A DNA stretch of 25,236 bases from HK-STAS-PATE-2 sp035906575 (lineage in GTDB: Bacteria; Patescibacteriota; Patescibacteriia; 2-12-FULL-60-25): assembly GCA_035906575.1 (NCBI GenBank), contig JAMIEW010000017.1:1-25236 (forward strand), given 5' to 3'. The notes under the pieces were generated by a model. It saw nothing but the letters and a program-made list of their open reading frames with translations. It made no database searches and was not told the origin of the DNA. Of the stretch, positions 1 to 7,022 are shown piece by piece; the first letter of the stretch is position 1, and every line of letters begins with the position of its first letter. The position numbers and the translations under genes are program-made.

Positions 1-1035
1 CGCTACGTGTCTTTGCATAAAAAAATTCTCGGTGAATATATCGGTTCGTTTCCTCCAAGACCGTCAGAGGCATCTTTAGCCTCTCTCGACTATTCGTTCA
101 AGGAGTTTTTGCAAAAACATAGTCTTGTGACTCTTATACCTGTCATGAAGCTTTTTCAAACAGCTCAAGGATACGGGTATATTGAGCATGTGCCGGCCTA
201 CTATGGGTTGTTGTGGAATAATCCCGATACCATGAAGATCATCGTTGAGCAGATGACCGGGCGAGCAAAAGAAGGTGGAGCTAGTCTGTTGCGTTCAGGG
301 ATGGAGTCATTGTTTACGGCCATGGTAAAGAGAGGAGGATTAAAAATAGAATACGGTCAAAAGGTCTCCTCCATCCACCGAACAGATGCTCACATCTCGG
401 TAAAATCCTCTCAAGAAGACGGCTCTTCGCCTAAAGAGTATATCTTTGACCTGTTGTTTGTTTCGGCGAATGCCAAGGCATGTCTGCCGGTCTTCGACGC
501 TCCAACCAAAGAGGAGGTGCGAGCATTCTCACGCCAATCGAGTTGCCAAATGACCACCACCCTCCAGTCAGGTGTGCAAGAGGGTCGTCACGGTATTGAT
601 TCGTGGATGTATCATTGTGAGCCAAAAAAAGACCATCATGTCATTACACAAAGGCTGACGGAGTACTTTGTCAGTCCAAGCCACTATCGTAGGCACCGCG
701 ACCAGAAGTCTGATGTGCGTGTCACCTTTCAATTTGGAGAACGTCGTGTTGAGGATGCTTTTATCGATGATCAATACGCCGATCATTTTGCTGATCAAGA
801 CAAAGAGTGGGCAGTTCGTAAGCATAAGGTCCTCGATAGGAGGTATTGGTCGGATTACTTTCCGCATTGGTCGCAAAAAGAAATCCAAGCGGGGTTACCT
901 TGGGATGTTCTCGATATACAGGGGCGCAATCGCACGTTTTGGATAGGCGCGTCTACGTCGTTTGAAAGTTTACGGGACGTCTTGAATTATAACCTGCTGA
1001 TCATGGATCGTTTTTTTGACCGAGATCTTCGTTAG
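1..1035 (+). CDS. FAD-dependent amine oxidase-like oxidoreductase, 5' truncated
   Basis: This is the C-terminal part of a flavoprotein of the amine oxidase/phytoene desaturase type. The frame is open to the window edge (Arg-Tyr codons precede the GTG at 7) and no N-terminal Rossmann GxGxxG is present, so the start lies upstream. Visible parts are a middle region with aromatic, amphipathic segments, a strand ending FDLLFVSANAKACLP that fits the family's substrate/FAD cap region, and a C-terminal stretch (WIGASTSFESLRDVLNYN) that matches the family's usual last FAD-contacting motif followed by a helix. The substrate cannot be told; carotenoid, porphyrinogen or amine oxidation are all known in the family. 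The gene converges on the next one and their stop codons overlap (TTAG at 1032-1035). The family is fairly sure, the specific function is not. Confidence 0.75.
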   Translation, partial: RYVSLHKKILGEYIGSFPPRPSEASLASLDYSFKEFLQKHSLVTLIPVMKLFQTAQGYGYIEHVPAYYGLLWNNPDTMKIIVEQMTGRAKEGGASLLRSGMESLFTAMVKRGGLKIEYGQKVSSIHRTDAHISVKSSQEDGSSPKEYIFDLLFVSANAKACLPVFDAPTKEEVRAFSRQSSCQMTTTLQSGVQEGRHGIDSWMYHCEPKKDHHVITQRLTEYFVSPSHYRRHRDQKSDVRVTFQFGERRVEDAFIDDQYADHFADQDKEWAVRKHKVLDRRYWSDYFPHWSQKEIQAGLPWDVLDIQGRNRTFWIGASTSFESLRDVLNYNLLIMDRFFDRDLR

Positions 1036-1439
1036 TTGCTTTCAACGTGTTTCTTGAAGTTATTCAAGATCGCTTGCCAGCCTTCGCGTTGCATCTCTTC
1101 AGGATTTTCTTTTTCTGCGTCGAAGACCGTTGTCACCGTGGTGATACCGTCTGTTTCAGAAAAATTCACTTCGATTTTGCGGGCATCGCTCAAGCTATAC
1201 ACGATACGCTCATTTGGGACGACTTCGCTGTAAGTGCCGCCGAAGTCAAAGCCGAAGCTGCCGTCTTTTGCCTCCATGCGCGAGGTGAAGGTGCCACCAA
1301 CACGCAAATCATTCGTTGCGGATGGGCACATCCAATCGTCTGAAGCGAAGTTCCACTGCATGAGGTGTTCTGGTTCGGTGTAGTAGGTCCAGACTTTTTC
1401 AACCGGGGCGTTAATGGTGGCGCTGATGGTGATAGGCAT
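1032..1439 (-). CDS. SRPBCC (AHSA1-like) domain protein
   Basis: A 135-residue single-domain protein. It opens with MPITISATINAPVEKVWTYY and has the helix-grip pattern of the AHSA1/START-like SRPBCC superfamily: the first strand, an Ala-Pro-x-Glu-x-Val-Trp helix start, the GGTFTSRMEAKDGS hairpin, and a C-terminal amphipathic helix (GWQAILNNFKKHVES). Members bind hydrophobic ligands or act as Hsp90 co-chaperones; no ligand can be inferred here. The frame runs much further upstream without a stop, but the upstream part is low-complexity and overlaps the cytochrome b5 gene on the other strand, so the ATG at 1439 is chosen. No Shine-Dalgarno sequence is visible. A TATGAT box ends nine bases before the ATG, so the transcript may be leaderless. 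Confidence 0.85.
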   Translation of the reverse strand: MPITISATINAPVEKVWTYYTEPEHLMQWNFASDDWMCPSATNDLRVGGTFTSRMEAKDGSFGFDFGGTYSEVVPNERIVYSLSDARKIEVNFSETDGITTVTTVFDAEKENPEEMQREGWQAILNNFKKHVESN

Positions 1440-1448
1440 AATGAGCCG

Positions 1449-1454
1449 ATCATA
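1449..1454 (-). promoter_or_regulatory. Putative -10 box (TATGAT) for the SRPBCC gene
   Basis: TATGAT on the minus strand ends nine bases before the ATG at 1439, which would give a leader of about three bases. The -35 region is poor (TTTTCT about 17 bases upstream). Confidence 0.4.
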
Positions 1455-1523
1455 AACCGATAAGTCCTGAAAGAAAAGAGGGACTTGCGGCGTAATGGTA
1501 TTTTTAGAAGAATCCTTACTATT

Positions 1524-2039
1524 ATGACTATGAATCGAAATCACCTCGCTATCGCGTTTGGCGTGCTCCTTGTTCTTGGTGGGGGTTATATTATTTATGC
1601 TGGCCGTCCGGTGATGAAGATGCAAGAACAGCAGACCCCTGTTGTGACGCCTCCTGCCGTTGTAACACCGACAACGACGCCTAGTATTGCCGTGACGAGC
1701 ACCGAGCCCGTTGCAACCACAACGGCTGCCGCGCCTGAAGAAAAGCCTGTCACAACGACCACGGCGCCAACGCCGACACCGGCTACTGAGCCCGTGAAGC
1801 AAAAAGGCGTCTATTCGATGGCAGATGTTCAGGCGCATGCCACCGTTGGTGATTGCTGGTCGGCAATCAATGGCAGTGTTTATGATCTTACGACTTGGGT
1901 GAGCCGTCACCCGGGTGGAGAGAATCCGATCAAGGGACTTTGCGGTACGGACGGAAGCGCGAAGTTTAATCGCAAGCACGCGAGTGGCACAAAGCCTCAG
2001 TCGATGTTAGCTCTTTTGAAAATCGGTACGCTTGAATAA
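1524..2039 (+). CDS. Membrane-anchored/secreted cytochrome b5-like heme-binding protein
   Basis: A 171-residue protein. Residues 7-26 form a hydrophobic N-terminal anchor or signal peptide (HLAIAFGVLLVLGGGYIIYAG). Residues 35-93 are a Pro/Thr/Val/Ala-rich linker. Residues 96-171 are a cytochrome b5 fold with the HPGG heme motif (His129) and a second candidate axial ligand (His152 in RKHASG). Cys111 and Cys140 sit where a disulfide could form, which fits an extracytoplasmic location. It probably carries electrons or senses heme at the cell surface; the partner is unknown. The next gene starts within four bases and encodes a DoxX-like membrane protein, so the two may form a redox unit. ATG 1524 is chosen because it starts the charged-hydrophobic signal; ATG 1530 and TTG 1485 are alternatives. 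The linker is typical of surface proteins exposed on a stalk. Confidence 0.85.
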   Translation: MTMNRNHLAIAFGVLLVLGGGYIIYAGRPVMKMQEQQTPVVTPPAVVTPTTTPSIAVTSTEPVATTTAAAPEEKPVTTTTAPTPTPATEPVKQKGVYSMADVQAHATVGDCWSAINGSVYDLTTWVSRHPGGENPIKGLCGTDGSAKFNRKHASGTKPQSMLALLKIGTLE

Positions 2040-2043
2040 AGAT

Positions 2044-2433
2044 ATGACATTCTCACTTGCTTCGCGCGTTGTATTGCGTTGGTCTTGGGTGGCATTGTTC
2101 TTCTGGTTCGGTTCCCAGCAGCTCATGAATCCGTCTGATTGGGTCGGATTCTTGCCTGAGTTTACTGGCTATCTCCCGATTCCTGGCGAGATGTTGGTAC
2201 AGTTGAATGGATTATTTGAGATCGTATTCGCTGTCGCACTTCTCTTTGGTGTTTATACGAGAGTGAGCGCTGCATTATTAGCTATTCACCTCATGGGTAT
2301 CGCTATTGTTGCCGGAGGTGCTATCGGTGTACGTGATGCGGCATTAGCGATGGTAGGATTCTCTATCGCCCTCGCTGAGCCAGATGAGTGGACCATGGAC
2401 GCGAAACAGTCAAAGAAAAAAGCCGTCGTTTAG
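2044..2433 (+). CDS. DoxX-like integral membrane protein
   Basis: A 129-residue protein with about four transmembrane segments: WSWVALFFWFGSQQL, MLVQLNGLFEIVFAVALLFG, VSAALLAIHLMGIAIVAG and DAALAMVGFSIALA. The NGLFEIVFAVALLFG segment and overall size resemble the DoxX/MauE superfamily of small membrane proteins often tied to quinone or thiol redox chemistry. It begins just after the stop of the cytochrome b5-like gene (TAA 2037-2039), so translational coupling is likely. A TTG at 2032 overlapping the previous stop is an alternative start; ATG 2044 is preferred. The Lys-rich C-terminal tail and the stop codon lie inside an intrinsic terminator shared with the convergent gene. The family call is by topology and resemblance, so it is moderate. 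Confidence 0.7.
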   Translation: MTFSLASRVVLRWSWVALFFWFGSQQLMNPSDWVGFLPEFTGYLPIPGEMLVQLNGLFEIVFAVALLFGVYTRVSAALLAIHLMGIAIVAGGAIGVRDAALAMVGFSIALAEPDEWTMDAKQSKKKAVV

Positions 2434-2444
2434 ACGGCTTTTTT
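2416..2444. terminator. Bidirectional intrinsic terminator overlapping two stop codons
   Basis: A perfect 12-bp stem (AAAAAAGCCGTC at 2416-2427, GACGGCTTTTTT at 2433-2444) has a five-base loop GTTTA. It has a T-run on both strands. The TAG of the plus gene (2431-2433) and the TAA of the minus gene (2430-2432) both lie at the loop, so each gene's last codons encode half of the terminator. Confidence 0.9.
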
Positions 2445-2783
2445 GAACGTGATTTTAAATACCGGTTCGTACTTCACATCATTCTCATCCATGAGGTCGA
2501 GGCTTTGGCCTTTCATGAGCATGGTGAGCGAGAGGTCAGTTAAGAGCATTTCGTCCGATTTGACGTCGATCGCGATCTTTTCAAGTTGCTCGAGTTCTTT
2601 GGTGAAGTCCGAGCGAATCTCGTTTTCGATGCGCGTCTTTTTAACTTTTAATTCTTTTAGCTCCTCAAGAACATCTTGATAGGGTTTAGACTGGGCGAGC
2701 ACGTCCTTAAAAATAACATTTACCTTTCTCTTTTCATCTTTCTTGGCACGAATGCGCGCGTGGATCTCTTGGAGTTTGGACAT
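2430..2783 (-). CDS. Hypothetical coiled-coil protein
   Basis: A 117-residue soluble protein with no family I recognise. Residues 1-75 are very rich in Lys/Glu/Leu with heptad-like spacing (LEELKELKVKKTRIENEI, then FTKELEQLEKIAIDVKSDE), which predicts a long helix or coiled coil. The C-terminal 40 residues (MLLTDLSLTMLMKGQSLDLMDENDVKYEPVF...) look like a small beta-containing cap. There is no signal peptide or membrane segment. The start ATG at 2783 has no clear Shine-Dalgarno sequence, and an extended -10 (TGCTATACT) lies about 20 bases upstream. It ends convergently with the DoxX-like gene inside a shared terminator. Function unknown. Confidence 0.75.
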   Translation of the reverse strand: MSKLQEIHARIRAKKDEKRKVNVIFKDVLAQSKPYQDVLEELKELKVKKTRIENEIRSDFTKELEQLEKIAIDVKSDEMLLTDLSLTMLMKGQSLDLMDENDVKYEPVFKITFKKAV

Positions 2784-2801
2784 AGGGGGTCAAGTGGCCG
2801 G

Positions 2802-2810
2802 AGTATAGCA
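2802..2810 (-). promoter_or_regulatory. Extended -10 promoter (TGCTATACT) for the coiled-coil gene
   Basis: The minus strand reads TGC-TATACT, an extended -10, about 20 bases before the ATG at 2783. No convincing -35 is present because the upstream DNA is the terminator of the next gene. Confidence 0.45.
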
Positions 2811-2813
2811 TAT

Positions 2814-2840
2814 CAAAAACCACCCGGGCTGTGGGTGGTT
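2814..2840 (-). terminator. Intrinsic terminator of the 2840-3454 gene
   Basis: An 8-bp stem, AACCACCC/GGGTGGTT in minus-strand reading, is followed by TTTTG. It begins at the stop codon of the gene ending at 2840. Confidence 0.75.
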
Positions 2841-3454
2841 CAGGTGACTTGCAGAAGCCAGGGTTTTTGGCGGCATTCAGTCGCGAGATCGCGGGTACGA
2901 CGTCCACGAAAGCCGCGACGATGCGCATCACTCGAGGGGCGTTGTTTGGACACGCGCCGCCAAAAAGGCCGGGCTCGGATTTCTTCGCTCGGATCCTTGA
3001 AGAACTCGAAGCTGAAGAATTTTTCACTAAGGTCATCATGGACTTTGGACGGGATGCCCAGCCTCCAGGCGGCTTCAGCGAGGCGTTCGCAGCAGTCATC
3101 CGAATGAAAACCCATCACGGCCAAGCGAGAGATATTACCGAGAGCCGTGACCATGGCTGACGGGTCAGGATAAAGCTCTTCTTGGCAATGCCGCTTAAAT
3201 GATACGGGCGCTACGATAATCGCGTCTTCTTTGTGAATAGGGGCAAAAGGCCAGAGTAGAGAACGGTCTGGCGCCGTCACGTCGTCTTCGTGGGCAAAGA
3301 GCGCCCAGGCGACCTTCCAGCCGCGTTGGCGATAGCGCAGGTTAATGACGCGCTCAAGCGTCTCGCCGCGTTCTTGCGGGTCAAAGGTGCGGCCCCGACG
3401 CGTCAGGGCGTCTACATAGGGACTGATAGGATAGAGGAAAATAGCGGTTTTCAT
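2840..3454 (-). CDS. Hypothetical protein
   Basis: A 204-residue protein that I do not recognise. The start at 3454 is well supported: a GGGAGG Shine-Dalgarno sequence lies about five bases before the ATG. The N-terminal two thirds look like a compact alpha/beta domain: MKTAIFLYPISPYVDALTR (a strand), a charged segment, WKVAWALFAHEDD, DAIIVAPVSFKRHC, then NISRLAVMGFHSDDCCERLA and a helix. The HSDDCCERLAEAAWRLG segment, with Asp-Asp-Cys-Cys, could be a ligand or metal site, but that is a guess. The last 40 residues are unusually Arg-rich and look less natural than the other minus frame over 2840-2960, so a frameshift near 2960 is possible. A terminator follows the stop directly, so it is likely monocistronic. 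Confidence 0.7.
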   Translation of the reverse strand: MKTAIFLYPISPYVDALTRRGRTFDPQERGETLERVINLRYRQRGWKVAWALFAHEDDVTAPDRSLLWPFAPIHKEDAIIVAPVSFKRHCQEELYPDPSAMVTALGNISRLAVMGFHSDDCCERLAEAAWRLGIPSKVHDDLSEKFFSFEFFKDPSEEIRARPFWRRVSKQRPSSDAHRRGFRGRRTRDLATECRQKPWLLQVT

Positions 3455-3503
3455 GCCGACCTCCCGCTGAAAATTAGCCCGGCAGGCGGGGAGCGTCAAC
3501 GTA

Positions 3504-3532
3504 TTGGCGATTTGGTAGTTTTGCGTTTAAAC
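3504..3532 (+). promoter_or_regulatory. Promoter of the pentapeptide-repeat gene
   Basis: TTGGCG (3504-3509), a 17-base spacer and TTAAAC (3527-3532). The expected start point falls at the ATG at 3540, implying a leaderless transcript. Confidence 0.5.
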
Positions 3533-3539
3533 TGGCTTT

Positions 3540-4121
3540 ATGGAGATTTTAAAAGGTGAAGACTACGCTGGTGAGACCTTTGAAGGATTAATAATAAGCG
3601 GGCTTGATGCACGCGAGGCCACTTTTTCAGATTGCACCTTCACGAAGTGCCGCTTTGATAAAGCGGATTTTTCTGGAGCAAACTTTTCAGATTGCACCTT
3701 TGAAAGCTGTGAGCTCAGCTTGCCGGATTTTTACCGGGCCAGCTTGAATGGGACGAAATTTAACGACAGTAAACTCGTTGGCGCAGATTTCATGAAATGT
3801 AATGCAAAATTCTTTGAGGTGGCTTTTGACGGTTGCTTGATTGATACGTGTAATTTTTCCGCGCTCAAACTCAAGCGTATCCCATTTTTGAATTCAACCC
3901 TTCGTGATTCGACCTTTGTTGAAAGTATTCTTGTTGAGGCGGATTTTGCGGGTAGTGATCTTGAACGTGCCTTGTTTAAGGGTTGTGATTTAGAAAAGGC
4001 GAACTTCATTGGAGCGAAGAATTATTCAATTGACGTGACGGCCAATACGATTAAAGGCGCGAGGTTTTCACTTCCTGAAGCAATTTCGCTTTTTGCAGCG
4101 CTAGGCATTGAATTGGTTTGA
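3540..4121 (+). CDS. Pentapeptide-repeat protein
   Basis: A 193-residue protein made almost wholly of degenerate pentapeptide repeats, A(D/N)(L/F)xx. Examples are KADFSGANFSDCTFESCELS, TKFNDSKLVGADF, STFVESILVEADFAGSDLER and ALFKGCDLEKANFIGAK. Such repeats form a right-handed quadrilateral beta-helix. Some family members mimic DNA and protect gyrase, but most have unknown roles and nothing here points to one. Cysteine is frequent at the outward repeat positions (DCTF, KCRF, SCEL, KCNA, GCLI, TCNF, GCDL). It has no signal peptide or membrane segment and is probably cytoplasmic. A short non-repeat C-terminal cap (SLPEAISLFAALGIELV) closes the helix. No Shine-Dalgarno sequence is visible; the -10 box ends seven bases before the ATG. 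Confidence 0.9.
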   Translation: MEILKGEDYAGETFEGLIISGLDAREATFSDCTFTKCRFDKADFSGANFSDCTFESCELSLPDFYRASLNGTKFNDSKLVGADFMKCNAKFFEVAFDGCLIDTCNFSALKLKRIPFLNSTLRDSTFVESILVEADFAGSDLERALFKGCDLEKANFIGAKNYSIDVTANTIKGARFSLPEAISLFAALGIELV

Positions 4122-4131
4122 AAATCATAAA

Positions 4132-4151
4132 CGCCCCTCCTGGGAGGGGCG
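4132..4151. terminator. GC-rich hairpin between convergent genes
   Basis: CGCCCCTC/GAGGGGCG, an 8-bp stem with a four-base loop, lies between the pentapeptide gene and the convergent membrane-protein gene. Read on the minus strand it is followed by TTTATGATTTT, so it may end the membrane-protein transcript. No T-run follows it on the plus strand. Confidence 0.55.
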
Positions 4152-4171
4152 CATGAAAGAGGGTGCGCTTT

Positions 4172-5245
4172 TTAGGGCGCGAGTACCGGTCGCGGAAAGT
4201 AGCCGTAGAACGCGGCATCCAAGAACGGCCAGATGAAGATGAACCAACTAAAGACGGTGACGAACCAGAATGCTGCGAGTGGGATCGACAGCATCACATA
4301 GCGTTTCCATTCTTGCAGGCTAGGGAACAAGATGACGCCGACCAAGGAGCTGATCGGCAGCACGAGTACGCCCGTTGAGAGAATGCTCATGTCGAACCAC
4401 GCATTGCCACTTGTGGGATACATCGCGCCGACCAAAACGCCATTCACGGCGGACGGGAATAGCGCGAGGTAGCCCGTGAAGTGCGCCATATAGGGCTCGA
4501 TCGGTTCTGAGATGAAGGCGGCAAGCACCAACAGCATCATGACCGACATCTCGGTTTCGGTTTTGATGACGTGAATCAGGTCGGTGCCTTGGCCAGTGGC
4601 CGAGGCATAGGCGAGAAGCAGTCCCAAAACGAGAAGGGCGTTATGCGTCACGAGCAAGATGATGATGACAGCCGCAAATTCGAGATAGTCGCCCTTGTCT
4701 GCGGTGACGGTGCCATGTTCTGCGGCTTCGATGGTGAGATCGAGTTTGCTCGTGAGATAGCCCAGAAGGGTCAAAAACACGAGCACCGGCGGGACGATGG
4801 GCAGCATGGCATACCATTGGCGCATGCCATATTGCAGCGCGAGCGGCAGGGCATAGACTTCGCCAAAATAGAGCATGAGTCCGCCGATGAGGGCAGCCAT
4901 CATGGTATAGGTGCGGTACTTCAGCTTGGCATCATCTGAGCCGGTGAGCCGGTCTTTTTTAACCATGAGTAGCACGAGAAACGAGTCCATGACGGCACTG
5001 ATCACGCCACTCATCCACACCGATTGAACGGGGTTGCGGGGATTTTTGCCCAACATGCGGGGCAATTCGATATGGGTGATGCCCATAATGCCGCCGAGGG
5101 CGATCACGAGAACGATGGTCTCTTGGATCGAATTCAGGGATTGGGGCAGGCTCGTATAGAGACTGACAAAGATGATGGCAATACCGAGCACACCCATGAT
5201 GACGGTCTCGATGGAGTGTCTCGTGGGCGATTCGCTTTCGAACAT
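4172..5245 (-). CDS. Polytopic membrane protein, possible ion transporter
   Basis: A 357-residue protein with about 9-10 predicted transmembrane helices, approximately at residues 15-33, 41-57, 75-95, 112-130, 144-162, 187-208, 228-246, 255-275, 285-305 and 318-342. Polar or acidic residues occur within or at the ends of helices (GVISAVMDSFLVLLM, LLVTHNALLVLGLLL, LAAFISEPIEPYM, GAMYPTSGNAWFDMS), as in cation/proton antiporters of the ion-transporter superfamily (NhaD- or DUF1646-like). I cannot assign a family with confidence. It is a full gene with a good AGAGGT Shine-Dalgarno site before the ATG at 5245. It is divergent from the alkyltransferase gene, with about 95 bases between the starts. 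Confidence 0.75.
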   Translation of the reverse strand: MFESESPTRHSIETVIMGVLGIAIIFVSLYTSLPQSLNSIQETIVLVIALGGIMGITHIELPRMLGKNPRNPVQSVWMSGVISAVMDSFLVLLMVKKDRLTGSDDAKLKYRTYTMMAALIGGLMLYFGEVYALPLALQYGMRQWYAMLPIVPPVLVFLTLLGYLTSKLDLTIEAAEHGTVTADKGDYLEFAAVIIILLVTHNALLVLGLLLAYASATGQGTDLIHVIKTETEMSVMMLLVLAAFISEPIEPYMAHFTGYLALFPSAVNGVLVGAMYPTSGNAWFDMSILSTGVLVLPISSLVGVILFPSLQEWKRYVMLSIPLAAFWFVTVFSWFIFIWPFLDAAFYGYFPRPVLAP

Positions 5246-5305
5246 GAATACCTCTGGGGGTGAAAGGAGCGCCGGTATCTAAAGGTAAAATGCACAAAAA
5301 GTCAA

Positions 5306-5334
5306 TTGCACATTTCACGCGACCAACGCATGAT
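5306..5334 (+). promoter_or_regulatory. Promoter of the alkyltransferase gene
   Basis: TTGCAC (5306-5311), a 17-base spacer and CATGAT (5329-5334). The -10 box ends six bases before the ATG at 5341, so a leaderless transcript is expected. Confidence 0.5.
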
Positions 5335-5340
5335 AGCGGC

Positions 5341-5886
5341 ATGCAACTGACTGTCATGACCACCGAAGAGCAAAAGAACGGGGGACTAAGCCTCGTTATT
5401 AGCTATAGCTTCGCAAAAAGCTCTTTTGGGGATGTGTTGATCGCATCGACGGCAAAAGGTCTCTGTTATTTGGCATTTGTGATGAAGGATGAAGTAGGCG
5501 CATTAAAAGAATTGAAACAACGTTTTTCAAAAGCGACCTTTGCGTTAAAGCAGGACGCCACACAGAAAAAAGCACTGCGGGCTTTTCAAAAAGGAGAAGT
5601 GCCGGCAGATCTTGCTTTGCATCTCAAAGGTACGGATTTTCAACTCAGTGTTTGGAGAGCGCTTCTTGCTATTCGTATAGGAAAAGTCACGACCTATGGT
5701 GATATCGCAAACAAGATCAAAAAACCAAAAGCCTTTCGCGCCGTTGGCACAGCCGTGGGGCAGAATCCGATTTCATTTTTGATCCCATGCCACCGCGTCG
5801 TCCCGTCATCAGGCGGAATTGGGAACTATCATTGGGGAACTGAACGTAAGCAGAGAATGATTGAGTGGGAAGGTGGTTTGTGTTAG
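5341..5886 (+). CDS. ogt: Methylated-DNA--protein-cysteine S-methyltransferase
   Basis: A 181-residue suicide DNA-repair enzyme that moves the alkyl group from O6-alkylguanine to its own cysteine. The C-terminal domain is complete: the FQLSVWRALLAIRIGKVTTYGD recognition-helix region (residues 100-121), RAVGTAVGQNP (133-143) with the arginine-finger region, the acceptor PCHRV (Cys150) and GGIGNYHWG after it. The N-terminal domain (FGDVLIASTAKGLCYLAFVM) matches the usual Ogt/Ada layout. ATG 5341 is chosen because it fits the promoter spacing; ATG 5356 is the alternative. A longer in-frame extension back to 5260 is not supported. The GNAT-methyltransferase gene starts 11 bases after the stop and may be co-transcribed. 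No Ada-type N-terminal zinc domain is present, so there is no sign of an adaptive-response regulator. Confidence 0.93.
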   Translation: MQLTVMTTEEQKNGGLSLVISYSFAKSSFGDVLIASTAKGLCYLAFVMKDEVGALKELKQRFSKATFALKQDATQKKALRAFQKGEVPADLALHLKGTDFQLSVWRALLAIRIGKVTTYGDIANKIKKPKAFRAVGTAVGQNPISFLIPCHRVVPSSGGIGNYHWGTERKQRMIEWEGGLC

Positions 5887-5896
5887 CGTCCTCTTT

Positions 5897-7021
5897 ATGG
5901 AAAAGATCCCAAGCCCTGAAAAACCTTATCTTATCTGCGAAGCTCAACCTGAAGACGCGGCTGGTATTGCTCATGTCAGAAAAGAGACCTGGCTAGCGAC
6001 GTATCCCAGCGAAGAGCTAGGAGTAACTGTCGAGGACGTGATTTCAAAAGATCTAGAAAGCGAACAAGAGATTTCGAACTGGAAAAAAGCCATTGAGAAT
6101 CCAGCGAGCACGAGAAAAGTGTTTGTTGCAAAAGACAACGAAGTTGTTATCGGTTATAGCCAAGGCAAAAAAGGAGAATCTCACAATGAATGTTGGGGGC
6201 TCTATGTTTTGCCGACGTATCACGGTAAAGGTATTGGTCGTGAACTCATGCAGAAGGTGGTGGATTGGCTCGGTGATGAAAAGCCGCTCGAACTTAACGT
6301 CGCCACTATTTCGACGAGCGCCATTGAATTGTATAAGTCGTTTGGATTTGTAGAAGTTGATGAACCTGCTTCATCGCCACAATTCGCCTCAGGTGCAGCA
6401 TTACCTTCAATAAAGATGATAAAGCCAGCTAAAGACCAAAACAAACATGATTGGGCGAAGTATCTCGAGCAAACCAAAGAATATCCGCCATCCCCATTAT
6501 TAGTGAGAGCATTGGAGAATGTTAAGGAAAAGCAAAGCGCTTTGGATTTGGGCGCAGGTCAACTTAAAGATACAAAATTTCTTCTTGCGCAGAATTTTTT
6601 ACATGTAGACGTTGTTGATAATGAGCCAGGCGTTGAAGGGGTAGTCAAAGACCTAAATGACGAACGTATTAAAACAACGATCACGACATTTGATGAGTTT
6701 GATTATAAAGACGACGCGTATGATGTGGTGAATGCACAATACGCATTACCATTTGCTTCGCCAGATGTTTTTGAAAAAGTCATGAGCGGCGTCAAACGAT
6801 CGTTAAAACGTAATGGTATCTTCGTTGGTCAATTCTTCAGTGTCCGAGACGAGTGGAACACTCCAGGTAAAGAAATGACGTTTCATTCTGAAGAAGAAGC
6901 GAGGGCTACGTTTTCTGATATGGAGCTTATTTCATTTGAAGAGGTAGAGCGCGACTCACGCACCGCGAGCGGCGAACCAAAACACTGGCATTTCTTTAAT
7001 ATCGTAGCTAAGAAAATCTAA
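5897..7021 (+). CDS. GNAT acetyltransferase fused to a class I SAM methyltransferase
   Basis: A 374-residue two-domain protein. Residues 10-177 are a GNAT N-acetyltransferase with acetyl-CoA motif A (LYVLPTYHGKGIGRELM, residues 102-118) and the C-terminal ALELYKSFGF-like turn (AIELYKSFGFVEV, 142-154). Residues 180-374 are a Rossmann-type methyltransferase with motif I LDLGAGQ (216-222), an acidic residue after strand 2 (VDVVDNEPG), DDAYDVVNAQYALPF as motif IV/V, and a late strand HWHFFNIVAKK. Targets are unknown; the pair could modify one small molecule or protein twice. The start at 5897 lacks a Shine-Dalgarno sequence. A TTG at 5861 would overlap the upstream gene and is less likely. The P-loop kinase follows after one base, so this is an operon. 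Confidence 0.85.
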   Translation: MEKIPSPEKPYLICEAQPEDAAGIAHVRKETWLATYPSEELGVTVEDVISKDLESEQEISNWKKAIENPASTRKVFVAKDNEVVIGYSQGKKGESHNECWGLYVLPTYHGKGIGRELMQKVVDWLGDEKPLELNVATISTSAIELYKSFGFVEVDEPASSPQFASGAALPSIKMIKPAKDQNKHDWAKYLEQTKEYPPSPLLVRALENVKEKQSALDLGAGQLKDTKFLLAQNFLHVDVVDNEPGVEGVVKDLNDERIKTTITTFDEFDYKDDAYDVVNAQYALPFASPDVFEKVMSGVKRSLKRNGIFVGQFFSVRDEWNTPGKEMTFHSEEEARATFSDMELISFEEVERDSRTASGEPKHWHFFNIVAKKI

Positions 7022-7022
7022 T

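Noticed and set aside
1440..1979. N-terminal extension of the SRPBCC reading frame upstream of 1439
   Set aside because: It is Arg/Cys/His-rich low-complexity sequence opposite the cytochrome b5 gene; the domain begins exactly at MPITIS.
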